From Nonomuraea solani (lineage in GTDB: Bacteria > Actinomycetota > Actinomycetes > Streptosporangiales > Streptosporangiaceae): a stretch of DNA of 64,000 nucleotides. Position numbers and translations under genes: made by a program. The stretch spans positions 81,542 to 145,541 of the forward strand of contig NZ_FNVT01000026.1 in assembly GCF_900108335.1 (NCBI RefSeq), written 5' to 3'. Below are positions 50,686 to 59,037 of the stretch, piece by piece; within the stretch, counting starts at the first letter, position 1; every line of letters starts with the position of its first letter. Under the pieces are notes generated by a model. It saw nothing but the letters and a program-made list of their open reading frames with translations. It had not been told where the DNA came from and made no database searches.

Positions 50686-52235
50686 CGGTAGTCCGTTGAA
50701 TCAAGGTGGCGTGTAGAGGTAGAGGCCTTGACCTGCGGTGACAGCGTCGATCATCGCCTGGAGTTCAGGTGGTGGGGGCGCGGTGGACCAGGCTTTCCAC
50801 CAGCGTGACAGCGCGATGGCCGGGGTCAGCCAGCTGCGGACGGCGCGCAGCGTGTGGGGCCAGCTGGGTGCCGATGGGGCGGGTAAGGCTGAGAGGTATG
50901 GATGGGATCGGGCCTGGCCGCCCCCTCTCGAGCTCGGTGTCAGACGCTGGTCCAGGTGGGGCGGAACCTGAGGTTGAGTCGCTGATCCAGGTTGTCCAGC
51001 AGAAGCTGAACGCGCAGTGCACCAGGCTCTGGTGGCGGCGGATGGCGATGTCGGAGCGGACTTGGAAGTCGGCCCAGCCGAGTTCGTCCTTGATCTGTTT
51101 GTAGCCCTGCTCGACCCAGTGCCGCAGGCCGTAGAGGCGCACGATCTCGGGCAGGCCGGCGGGTGGATGCGGGCTGTCCCCGCCGCCGGCGGGGTCGTGC
51201 GGGCCGCCGGGGCGGGGCAGGTTGGTGGCCAGGTACCAGGTGGCCTTGTCCCGGAGGGTGGCCGGATCGGTGGTGGCGACCACGAGCCGGGTGAGCCGGT
51301 CAGGTCCCCAAAAGCCCAGCGACGCCTCGGCTGCCCACCACATCTCGGTGTGTCCGTCTCGGAAACGGCGCTGGACCGGCTGCCAGTCGCCGGGCTTCTC
51401 TGGCCCGCTCCACCTCAGACGTGCGGCGGCGTCGCGGGGGGTGTGCGCATCGGGGCCGTAGGCCCAGGTGCCACGCTTGGGGCGGACCGCCACCACCCAG
51501 CCCGTACCCGCCTGGCGCAGCTCGCCCCGGAAATCGTCCAGGTCGCCGTAGGCGCAGTCGGCCACCACCGCCCGGAAGTCCACCCCGGCCGCCACCGCCT
51601 AGCCGGCCAACTCGACGGCGATCCGCCACTTGGTCCGAAACGCCGGGTCGTACTTGCCCCGGGCGAAGTGATGGGCCGGAGTGTAGGGCCGGGCATGCAG
51701 CGGATAGTAGATCCGCTCATCGGCCCACAGCGTGCTCACCGTGACGATGCCGCTGTCGGTCTTGCCGAGGCGGCCCAGCCACTGGCGGCCCACATGCGCG
51801 GTGGCCCGCCCGTCCTTGCGATCCCCGCTGTCATCGATCACCAGCACCCCATCCGGATGGGGTGCGGTCGCAGCCTCGGCCAGCAGCAACTCCAGCCGAC
51901 GGGCATTGGCCCGCTCGGGATCCCAGCACGACTCGGACAGGAAATACTGCACCCGCTGCGCTGCCGCGCTCTTGGACCCGGCCACCGGTTCAGCCCCGGC
52001 CAACGCCGCAGCTGTCTTGTTCCGCTCCCGCGGCGCCAGTAACCCCGTCACATACTCCCGGAACCCGCGCCGCTGCCCCAGATGCGTGAACAGACCATCG
52101 AACCTGGCCGCGTACCCCTCCAGCGCCCCTGGCGCGGCTGGAACCGGTTTGGGCTTGGTCATCGCCTGGCTCCCTCCTCGGAAGCCCCCGCGACACCATC
52201 CTGCCCAGCCAAAATCTTGATCTAACGGACTACCG
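50686..52235. mobile_element. IS701-family insertion sequence, CTAG-flanked
   Basis: Ends CGGTAGTCCGTTGAATCAAG (left) and CGGTAGTCCGTTAGATCAAG (right, complement) are inverted repeats with two mismatches. A CTAG tetranucleotide flanks each end (50682-50685 and 52236-52239), matching the YTAR-type target duplication known for IS701. One transposase gene fills the element but carries a stop codon. Confidence 0.85.
50765..52162 (-). pseudogene. IS701-type DDE transposase with in-frame TAG
   Basis: ATG 52162 begins TKPKPVPAAPGALEGYAARF. The frame runs through GVLVIDDSGDRKDGRATAHV (first catalytic Asp) to KWRIAVELAG, then TAG at 51599-51601. It continues in the same frame with AVAAGVDFRAVVADCAYGDL (second Asp) and LRHWVEQGYKQIKDELGWAD (Glu) to the stop at 50765. 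A single CAG-to-TAG type change would account for the break. Intact length would be 465 aa, about normal for the family. Inactive unless the stop is read through. Confidence 0.85.
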
Positions 52236-52354
52236 CTAGTGCGGTGACCACATAGGTTCACCGGGTCGGGGACACACTCGGCGGCTTGCGCAGGCTTCGC
52301 TGGATTCTGCTTCAGTGTCGTATCGACATGCACGATGACGGCAGGAGGATCCGT

Positions 52355-53340
52355 ATGGCCGAACCTGTGCGAGCACGGCGGTTGTCCGATCAGGAGGGAC
52401 AGACCCTGCAACGGCTGGTCCGGCGAGGCCGGCACGAGTCGATCCGGGTCCGGCGAGCGCTGATCATTATGGCGTCGGCCAGTGGCACGCCGGTTGCGGC
52501 GATTGCGCAGTTGGTCGCCGCCGATGAGGACACCGTGCGTGATGTCATCCACGCCTTCAACGAGCGAGGGCTGTCCGCGCTGGACCCTAACTGGGCGGGT
52601 GGCCGTCCCCGTCGCATCACCTCGAAGGATGAGAACTTCATCGTCGCGACGGCCAGGACACGCCCGGGGAAGCTGGGCCGTCCCTTCACCCGGTGGAGCA
52701 TCCGCAAACTCGTCGGCTACCTGGCCGACAACCCGGTGCGGACCGTGCTGGTCGGACGGGAGCGGCTGCGGCAGTACTTACGCGAGCACGAGATCTCCTT
52801 CCAGCGCACCCGGACGTGGAAGGAGTCCACCGACCCCGACCGCGATGCCAAGCTGAACCGCATCGAAGAGGTCACCACCCGCTTCCCGCAGCGGTGTTTT
52901 GCCTTCGACCAGTTCGGGCCACTGTCCATCCGGCCTCAGCCCGGCTCCGGCTGGGCATCCGAGGGCAAACCCGAACGACAGCAGGCCACCTACACGCGCA
53001 CCCACGGCGTGCGCTACTTCCACGGCTGCTACAGCCTGGGCGATGACCAGTTGTGGGGCGTCAACCGCGAGCGCAAGAGCGGCGCCAACACCCTGACCTC
53101 GCTCAAAAGCATCCGCCGCGCCCGCCCGGACGGCGCACCGATCTACGTCATTCTGGACAACCTGTCGGCCAACAAGACCCCCGCCATCCGTGCCTGGGCC
53201 ACAGCGCACAAGGTCGAGTTGTGCTTCACCCCGACCAGCGCCTCCTGGGCCAACCCGATCGAAGCCCAGTTCGGACCGCTGCGCACTTTCGTGATGAGCA
53301 AGTCCGACCATCCCAACCACACCGTGCACCATGTACGGCC
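52355..53340 (+). pseudogene. IS630-family transposase, 3'-truncated
   Basis: ATG 52355 follows AGGAGG. Helix-turn-helix sequence (VAAIAQLVAADEDTVRDVIH) and all three catalytic acidic regions are present: CFAFDQFGPLSIRP (Asp), IYVILDNLSANKTPAIRAWA (Asp) and SWANPIEAQFGPLRTF (Glu). At about 53340, after HPNHTVHHVRP, the frame runs into a P-type ATPase fragment. The usual last ~50 residues and the right IS end are lost. The left inverted repeat was not identified. Confidence 0.8.
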
Positions 53341-53790
53341 CCGCTCGCACCGGAAACCTCATCGACCGCCGCCTCCTCATTCGCGTCTTCGGCGTACTCG
53401 GCCCGGCTCAGGCAGTGGCCGAAATGGCGGCCTTCGTAGGGATTCTCTGGCTGGGCGGCTGGCACTTCGGAACGGCTCCGGACCCTGTCCTGCTCGCCGC
53501 CGCGTCCGGCACCGCCTTCACTGCCGTGGTGCTCGGTCAGTTCGCCAACGCCTTCGCCTGCCGCAGCGAGTTCCGCTGGATCGGCAAACTGCGCTGGCGC
53601 CAACCCGCTCCTGCTGGGCGCGCTCGTCTTCGAAGCCGTCATGCTGCTGCTCTTCCTCGGCCTGCCTTCCGTCGCAGGCGTGCTCGGTGGCGCCTTTCCG
53701 CCGCCGGTCGGATGGTTGCTGGCCGCACTGGCGATCCCCGTCATGGTATTGGCCGACGCGGCGCACAAGGCGGGGCGGCGCCGGAAGTGA
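53331..53790 (+). pseudogene. Cation-transporting P-type ATPase, C-terminal relic
   Basis: The sequence encodes the last membrane helices of a PMA1/SERCA-type ATPase: LIDRRLLIRVFGVLGPAQAV, GTAFTAVVLGQFANAFACRS, then after a one-base shift near 53600 NPLLLGALVFEAVMLLLFLG and GWLLAALAIPVMVLADAAHK up to TGA 53790. The catalytic 5' part is missing and replaced by the IS630 remnant. A DosR-regulated ATPase of this class (CtpF type) exists in mycobacteria, which would fit the island, but the subtype cannot be proved from the tail. Confidence 0.75.
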
Positions 53791-53947
53791 CGAACATTCC
53801 GCCAGGGCCGGGCACGCCGGGGCGGAGGCTGGATAAGGAAGGGAGGTGGATTCCAGCCGTTCGGAACGGGTTGCCGTCCGGGCGGTGCAGCCGTGCGAGC
53901 AACATCATCGGGTTGAACGACCTCGTTATCGGACACCTCCTCGTTCA

Positions 53948-53963
53948 TGTGACTTAGGTCACC
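53948..53963. promoter_or_regulatory. CRP/FNR-like palindrome
   Basis: TGTGACTTAGGTCACC contains GTGA-N6-TCAC with perfect arms, matching the CRP/FNR-family consensus. It lies ~92-107 bp upstream of the small gene at 54055. Confidence 0.5.
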
Positions 53964-54054
53964 ACCACTCTGAGTCGTTCGCCTCCAGCGGGCGAGCGTG
54001 GCCGGGGAGAAGGTGGGATCACGACGAAATCCTGAGCGAGTAAAGGTGATCGAG

Positions 54055-54243
54055 ATGGCCGTTCTCCTGGGTGTGACCCACATTGAGACCGACCCGCTGA
54101 GCGAGACGTACTTCACCAGAGCCGCCGGAGCGCTGGACGCGCACCGCGCCGATTCCGCACATGCCTGCGTCTCCTGCGCCGCCACCTGGCCCTGTGCGCC
54201 GGCCCTGGCCGCGGCCTTCATGCTCGAACTGCACGCCGCCTGA
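54055..54243 (+). CDS. 62-aa cysteine-containing hypothetical protein
   Basis: ATG 54055 with AAAGGTG upstream. The short protein (AVLLGVTHIETDPLSETYFT) has three cysteines in HACVSCAATWPCAP, possibly a metal or redox site. No family is recognised. It is preceded by a CRP/FNR-like palindrome and followed by a convergent gene. Given its surroundings, regulation by oxygen or redox state is plausible but unproved. Confidence 0.5.
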   Translation: MAVLLGVTHIETDPLSETYFTRAAGALDAHRADSAHACVSCAATWPCAPALAAAFMLELHAA

Positions 54244-54325
54244 TCACTCGCACAGGCTTGGGGATCGTTGCGACGGCCGCCCGCGTTCACCGAACGCGGG
54301 CGGCCGTCGGCCATTGTGCGGGTCC

Positions 54326-55186
54326 TCACGGTTCGAGCGACTGCGGGATGGAATCCGAGTGACCGGTCGGCTGCTGAGTCGTCCCCGCGGCGTCGTAGAT
54401 CTTCACCCACTTGATCGAGGGGAACTGCTTGAGCGTCGGCCTGATCTCGTCGGCGATCGTGAACGCGGAGCCGCCGCCGGTGACACGGCCAGTCAGGTAG
54501 ACCCTGGCGATGCCGTGCTTGACGGTGAGCTTGCTGAAGCCGGTGGCCTTTGAGCTGACGAAGCGCAGCCCTTGCGCCTTCTCGGTCTGCGTCGGGCCGG
54601 CGAACAGGCGCTGCAGCGCGCCGTAGGCGGTGGCGGGCGGGATCACCGGCCGCTGCACGGCCGTGGTGTACGGCCTGCGCCCGGTGTTGTACGCGGCGGT
54701 GTTGAGGAAGTAGGCGCGGGCCGGCACCGTCCGGTAGCGCGTGACGAGGTCGACGACGACGCGGCTCGGCCGGGTGAGCGTGTAGACCCGGTAGGGCACG
54801 GTCTTCGCCAGCCCGGCGCCGAAGGTCAGCGTCGACTCGAAGTTGCCGGTGCTGACGACCTGGATGACGCCGGGCAGCGCGTAGGTCCTGCGGGCCGGCC
54901 CGTAGGTGACGTTGCCGTGACGGTCATGGCCGTCGGCCCGGCCGAAGCGGATCTGCAGCAGCGCGTCGCCCACGGCGTTCACCTGCCGGCCGGAGCCGTC
55001 GGCGATCAGCCGGGACACGTAGCGCACGTCCCGCTGGGTGGGCACGCGGCCGCGGAACTCGAAGACCAGCCGATCCAGGCCGTGGTGGTGCGTGGCCCGG
55101 ATGCCGACCAGCGTGGGCGGGGCGGCGAACTGCGGCGTGGCGGCCCGCGCCGGCACGGCCAGTAGGCCGGTGGAGGTGGCCACCAT
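54326..55186 (-). CDS. Secreted AMIN-like/GerMN-domain protein
   Basis: 286 aa from ATG 55186, beginning with the second half of a signal peptide (MVATSTGLLAVPARA). The N-terminal domain (LVGIRATHHHGLDRLVFEFR, PSRVVVDLVTRY) is of the AMIN-like/Gmad type. The C-terminal ~100 residues (ATAYGALQRLFAGPTQTEKA, ATGFSKLTVKHGIARVYLTG, IRPTLKQFPSIKWVKIY) form a GerMN domain, as in LpqB-like exported proteins. Just upstream, another frame encodes MIAMLPIRP, and one extra base would join it to PLIATAM in the gene's frame. The signal peptide may therefore be frameshifted. No lipobox cysteine is seen. Confidence 0.7.
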   Translation of the reverse strand: MVATSTGLLAVPARAATPQFAAPPTLVGIRATHHHGLDRLVFEFRGRVPTQRDVRYVSRLIADGSGRQVNAVGDALLQIRFGRADGHDRHGNVTYGPARRTYALPGVIQVVSTGNFESTLTFGAGLAKTVPYRVYTLTRPSRVVVDLVTRYRTVPARAYFLNTAAYNTGRRPYTTAVQRPVIPPATAYGALQRLFAGPTQTEKAQGLRFVSSKATGFSKLTVKHGIARVYLTGRVTGGGSAFTIADEIRPTLKQFPSIKWVKIYDAAGTTQQPTGHSDSIPQSLEP

Positions 55187-55345
55187 CGCGGTGGCGATGA
55201 GGGGCGGATCGGGAGCATGGCGATCATCTCTTTCCCGTGAGTGCTCCTGATCCCAGCATGACCTTCGCGGCCGGTGGGTGACACCGGCGAAAGTCCCCTT
55301 CCGCCGGGATTAAGACGCTGCCCACCGCCCCAGACCACGGCGAAA

Positions 55346-55361
55346 GAGGACCAAAGGCACC
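55346..55361. promoter_or_regulatory. DevR/OsdR-like box (usp)
   Basis: GAGGACCAAAGGCACC, starting 98 bp before ATG 55444. Spacing and nearby GGGACCTCGTCCCCGGG sequence resemble the arrangement at 42296. Confidence 0.5.
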
Positions 55362-55443
55362 CGTATGGGGGACCTCGTCCCCGGGTGCCGCGATCCCCTG
55401 CGGACGACGCTGAACTTGACAGACCGAGTTAGTGGAGGTTGCG

Positions 55444-56259
55444 ATGAACCGACGCATCGTCGTGGGTGTGGATGGATCCGCTCCGGCAATGGCAGCAGTG
55501 GAATGGGCCGCGGATGACGCGCGGGGCCGAGGCGCCGGGCTGCGGATCGTGCACGTGTGCGAACAGTGCCCGCAGGCCGAGCACTGCGCGCGGGCACTGG
55601 CCGCCGCAGGTGAACGGGCACGCGAGCTGGCCGACGGGGTCGAGGTGAGCACAGAGGTGCTTCCCGGCAACGTGATCAAAACTCTGATCGCCGAGTCCGC
55701 GTCCGCCGACAGCGTGGTCCTTGGGACCCGGGGGCTCGGCGGGTTCGCCGAGATGGTGGTCGGCTCGGTCAGCATGGCCGTCGCCGGGCATGCCGAGGGG
55801 CCGGTCGTGGTCGTACATGCTCCTTCCGTCAAACCGCACGGCCGGGTGGTGGTCGGCTACGACCGCTCAGAGCATTCCGAGGCCGCCATGGGGTACGCCA
55901 TCGAGCAGGCCAGGGCGCGGGCCGTTCCGTTGCACGTGGTCTTCGCCTGGCAGACCCCCGTCTTCTCGCCGTACATGGCCGCCTACAACAGCCTGCTGGT
56001 GGATGCCTATCAGGCGGACACATGGGCGGTGGCCGAGAGCGTGACTCAGTGGCGGGAGAAGAATCCCGGCGTCGAGATCACCTATGAGGCCGTCACCGGG
56101 CACCCGGTGCATGTTCTGGCCAGGGCCGGGGAGAGCGCGGACCTGGTCGTGGTGGGATCGCGTGGGCTGGGTGGCCTGGCCTCCACCGTGCTCGGCTCCG
56201 TCAGCCACGGAGTGCTGCACCACGTGGCCTGCCCGGTCGCGGTGGTGCGGCCCCGTTGA
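55444..56259 (+). CDS. Tandem universal stress protein (USP-USP)
   Basis: 271 aa from ATG 55444 with GGAGGTTGCG before it. The two Usp domains have VVGVDGSAPAMAAVEWAADD and VVVGYDRSEHSEAAMGYAIE starts and two ATP-binding loops (GTRGLGGFAEMVVGSVS; GSRGLGGLASTVLGSVS). It is strongly similar over its whole length to the 42399 protein, including the promoter region, so the pair arose by duplication. Role in stress or dormancy physiology is inferred from the family. Confidence 0.92.
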   Translation: MNRRIVVGVDGSAPAMAAVEWAADDARGRGAGLRIVHVCEQCPQAEHCARALAAAGERARELADGVEVSTEVLPGNVIKTLIAESASADSVVLGTRGLGGFAEMVVGSVSMAVAGHAEGPVVVVHAPSVKPHGRVVVGYDRSEHSEAAMGYAIEQARARAVPLHVVFAWQTPVFSPYMAAYNSLLVDAYQADTWAVAESVTQWREKNPGVEITYEAVTGHPVHVLARAGESADLVVVGSRGLGGLASTVLGSVSHGVLHHVACPVAVVRPR

Positions 56260-56342
56260 GCACCGGCTTCCGCCTCGTTCAGGGCGTGTTCTCAGAAGAT
56301 CTGAGGACACGCCCGTCCGGCTCAGGTCGAGGTCCTGCCGGG

Positions 56343-57392
56343 TCAGTCGTCTGCGTGGCGGGACAGGACGACCTTCAGCGCTCCGGTGGCCGCCGGGTCG
56401 GAGAACGTCTGGTACGCGGTGTCCATGTCGTGCAGGTCGTAGCGGTGGGTGATGAAGGTGGTGGGGTCGAGCCGGCCGGCGGCGATCATGTCAAGCAGGG
56501 CCGGGGTGGAGTGGGTGTCGACGAGACCGGTCGTGATGGTGAGATTGCGGATCCACAGGTCTTCGAGGTGCAGCGTGGCCGGGGCGCCGTGGACGCCGAC
56601 GTTGGCGACGTGGCCTCCGGGGCGCACCAGGCGGGTGCAGAGCTCGAACGTCTCGGGGATGCCGACCGCTTCGATGGCCACGTCGGCGCCCAGGCCGCCG
56701 GTCAGCTCCGCGACAGCGGACGCGGGATCGTCCCCGGCCCCGATGAGGAGATCCGCGCCGAGCCCTTTGGCGGCCTCCAGCCGCGACGCGGCCGGGTCCA
56801 CGGCGATGATGTGACTCGGCGTGAAGAGCTGCGCGGTCATGATGGCCGCCAGGCCGATCGGCCCCGCGCCGACCACGACGACGGTGTCGCCGGGCCGGAC
56901 CCGGCCGTTGAGCACGCCGACCTCGTAGGAGGTGGGCAGGATGTCGGCGAGCATGAGCGCCGCCTCGCTGGTGACGCCGTCGGGCAGCCGGTGGGTGGAG
57001 GTGTCGGCGAACGGGACGCGAACGTATTCGGCCTGAGTGCCGTCGATGCGATGGCCGAGTATCCAGCCGCCGCCGCCCAGGCATTGCCCGTAGGTGCCGG
57101 TGCGGCAGTAACGGCAGCGGCCGCACGCCGTGATGCAGGAGACCAGCACCCGTTCCCCCGGCCGCACGGTCGTGACCGCGCTCCCGGTCGCCGTGACCGT
57201 GCCGACGGCTTCGTGGCCGAGGGTTCTCCCCGGCTCGACCGCGGGCACATCGCCCTTGAGTATGTGCAGGTCGGTGCCGCAGATCGTGACGGCGTCCACG
57301 CGCACGATCGCGTCCGTCGGCTCGGTGAGCTGCGGATCCGGAGTCTCTTCCCAGGCACGTCGGCCGGCCCCGTGATAGATCAGCGCCTTCAT
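56343..57392 (-). CDS. Zinc-dependent alcohol dehydrogenase (MDR family)
   Basis: 349 aa from ATG 57392 with GGAGGCCATC upstream. Catalytic zinc ligands: Cys38 in TICGTDLH and His60-Glu61 in LGHEAVG. Structural zinc cysteines are in SCITACGRCRYCRTGTYGQC. The NAD(P)-binding Rossmann motif is VVVVGAGPIGLAAIM. It is closest in pattern to the medium-chain group containing sorbitol/threonine dehydrogenase-like and fermentative alcohol dehydrogenases. It could reoxidise NADH when respiration stops, in line with its DevR-like box and its divergent position to hsp20. Substrate not determined. Confidence 0.9.
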   Translation of the reverse strand: MKALIYHGAGRRAWEETPDPQLTEPTDAIVRVDAVTICGTDLHILKGDVPAVEPGRTLGHEAVGTVTATGSAVTTVRPGERVLVSCITACGRCRYCRTGTYGQCLGGGGWILGHRIDGTQAEYVRVPFADTSTHRLPDGVTSEAALMLADILPTSYEVGVLNGRVRPGDTVVVVGAGPIGLAAIMTAQLFTPSHIIAVDPAASRLEAAKGLGADLLIGAGDDPASAVAELTGGLGADVAIEAVGIPETFELCTRLVRPGGHVANVGVHGAPATLHLEDLWIRNLTITTGLVDTHSTPALLDMIAAGRLDPTTFITHRYDLHDMDTAYQTFSDPAATGALKVVLSRHADD

Positions 57393-57443
57393 GATGGCCT
57401 CCTCGTCTTTCTTCCACGCTCTCGCCGCGAGCCGGAGAGGGGT

Positions 57444-57459
57444 AGGGGCGAAGGTCCCT
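57444..57459. promoter_or_regulatory. DevR/OsdR-like box (adh)
   Basis: On the gene's strand it reads AGGGACCTTCGCCCCT and begins 67 bp before the alcohol dehydrogenase start. Confidence 0.55.
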
Positions 57460-57528
57460 GGCCCGTCCTGGCGCGGACGGACGTGCCCGCCGCGTGAAAC
57501 CGGGCGGGTGCCGAAGGTCCTGATCTGA

Positions 57529-57543
57529 AGGGACTTCGTCCTC
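57529..57543. promoter_or_regulatory. DevR/OsdR-like box (hsp20)
   Basis: AGGGACTTCGTCCTC starts 83 bp before the hsp20 start. A second related sequence, GGGATCCAAGGACCC, lies at 57581-57595. Confidence 0.5.
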
Positions 57544-57611
57544 TGACGACAGACCGGTTGCCGATGTGTGCTGGAGGTGTGGGATCCAAGGACCCACGGA
57601 AGGAGGTCGCG

Positions 57612-58025
57612 ATGAGCCTGCCTGAGCGGAGGGAGATGAGGCTCCCCTTCCCGGAGCTGTTCGAGTGGATGGAGAGCCCCATGTTCGGGTTCCGGCCCTT
57701 CGGACAGATCGTCCGGGTCGAGGACTATGTCGCCGACGGCCGGTACGTGCTGCGCGCCGAGCTGCCTGGCATCGACCCTGACAAGGATGTCGAAGTCACC
57801 GTGAGCGGTGGCCTGCTCCACATCCGGGCCGAGAAGACCAAGAAGACCACCGACCCGCACCGTTCCGAGTTCGCCTACGGGGCGCTCACCCGGACGGTGA
57901 CGCTGCCCGCCACGGCCAAGACCGACGACGTCAAGGCCGTCTACCGGGACGGCATCCTGGAGGTCAGCGTGGGGCTGACCGAAGGCAAGAAGGCCGAAGG
58001 CCGGCGGATCACCGTCGAGCACTGA
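57612..58025 (+). CDS. Hsp20/alpha-crystallin small heat-shock protein
   Basis: 137 aa with GGAAGGAGG before ATG 57612. The alpha-crystallin domain covers ~35-130: IRVEDYVADGRYVLRAELPG, DVEVTVSGGLLHIRAEKTKK and the conserved core FAYGALTRTVTLPATAKTDD, then AVYRDGILEVSVGL. The C-terminus lacks a clear I-x-I motif apart from RRITVEH. Acr/HspX of mycobacteria is the best known DosR target of this family. It is divergent from the alcohol dehydrogenase. Confidence 0.92.
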   Translation: MSLPERREMRLPFPELFEWMESPMFGFRPFGQIVRVEDYVADGRYVLRAELPGIDPDKDVEVTVSGGLLHIRAEKTKKTTDPHRSEFAYGALTRTVTLPATAKTDDVKAVYRDGILEVSVGLTEGKKAEGRRITVEH

Positions 58026-58101
58026 CCCCTGGCCGGGCGCGGGCGGGCCCCCTGCTCGCGCCCGGCTTCCCCACGGGAGGCGGTCCTTGGGCCCTCATCG
58101 C

Positions 58102-58117
58102 CGGGACCAACGGCCCT
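58102..58117. promoter_or_regulatory. DevR/OsdR-like box (usp)
   Basis: CGGGACCAACGGCCCT, starting 66 bp before ATG 58168. A partner half-site GGTCCTTGGGCCC is at 58082-58094. Confidence 0.6.
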
Positions 58118-58167
58118 GCACACCCGTTCTCAGCCGCGGTTCGCTGGTGTGAGACAGAGGAGGAACC

Positions 58168-59013
58168 ATGATCGTTGTAGGTGTCGACGGCTCCGTGCCC
58201 GCACGCGCCGCGGTCGACTGGGCCGCCGGTGACGCTGTCCGCATGCATCAGCCGCTGCTGCTCGTTCATGCGGTGGACCGCTCGCCGTACCAGATCTCGA
58301 AGTTTCCTGGTCCCGCCCGGCCCGACACGTTGCTGCGTGCGAGTCAGAAGGTGCTGCTGGAGGCGGTGGCGTTGGTGCACGAGCGCCAGCCGACCGTCGA
58401 GGTGACGACACAGGTGGTGGAAGGGTCGCCCGCGATGGTCCTGCGTGACCAGGGCAGAACGGCCACCGAACTGCTCGTCGGCAGCCGTGGCCGCGGCGGG
58501 ATCGCAGCCGCGCTTCTCGGCTCGGTGAGCGAACACGTCGCGGGGCAGGCCGGCTGTCCGGTCGTGGTGGTTCACGGCGACTCGCGGCCCAGGTTCGGGG
58601 AGGTCGTGGTGGGCGTGGACGACTCGCCCGAATCCCGGCCCGCCCTGGCCTACGCCTTCGAGCAGGCGGCCCTGCGCGGAAGCACTCTGCGGGCACTGCA
58701 CACCTGGCAGCCGCCGGTGCGCGCGTTCGCGACCGAGCTCCCCCATGAGATGGACGAGGCCCGCACCGCCCGGCAACGGGCCGTCGCGGACTGGCTGGAG
58801 ACGTTCCAGATGGAATATCCGCAGGTGACGGTCATTGAGGATGTCCGGTGCGGCCGGGCGGTGGAGGCGCTCACGCAGGCCTCCCGGCACGCCGATCTGC
58901 TGGTGGTGGGCACCCACGGGCGCGGCACCGTGGGCTCGGCGCTGCTCGGCTCGGTCAGCCGGGGCGTCCTGCACCACGCGCAGTGCACGGTCGCCGTCGT
59001 CCGCGGGTCCTGA
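58168..59013 (+). CDS. Tandem universal stress protein (USP-USP), divergent type
   Basis: 281 aa starting at ATG 58168 with GAGGAGG upstream. Usp signatures are VVGVDGSVPARAAVDWAAGD and VVVGVDDSPESRPALAYAFE, with ATP loops GSRGRGGIAAALLGSVS and GTHGRGTVGSALLGSVS. It is less similar to the other two USPs than they are to each other. The HypF gene starts 24 nt after its stop, so both are probably transcribed together from the box at 58102. Confidence 0.9.
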   Translation: MIVVGVDGSVPARAAVDWAAGDAVRMHQPLLLVHAVDRSPYQISKFPGPARPDTLLRASQKVLLEAVALVHERQPTVEVTTQVVEGSPAMVLRDQGRTATELLVGSRGRGGIAAALLGSVSEHVAGQAGCPVVVVHGDSRPRFGEVVVGVDDSPESRPALAYAFEQAALRGSTLRALHTWQPPVRAFATELPHEMDEARTARQRAVADWLETFQMEYPQVTVIEDVRCGRAVEALTQASRHADLLVVGTHGRGTVGSALLGSVSRGVLHHAQCTVAVVRGS

Positions 59014-59037
59014 GACGTGCTCCCGGAGGAGGTGCTC

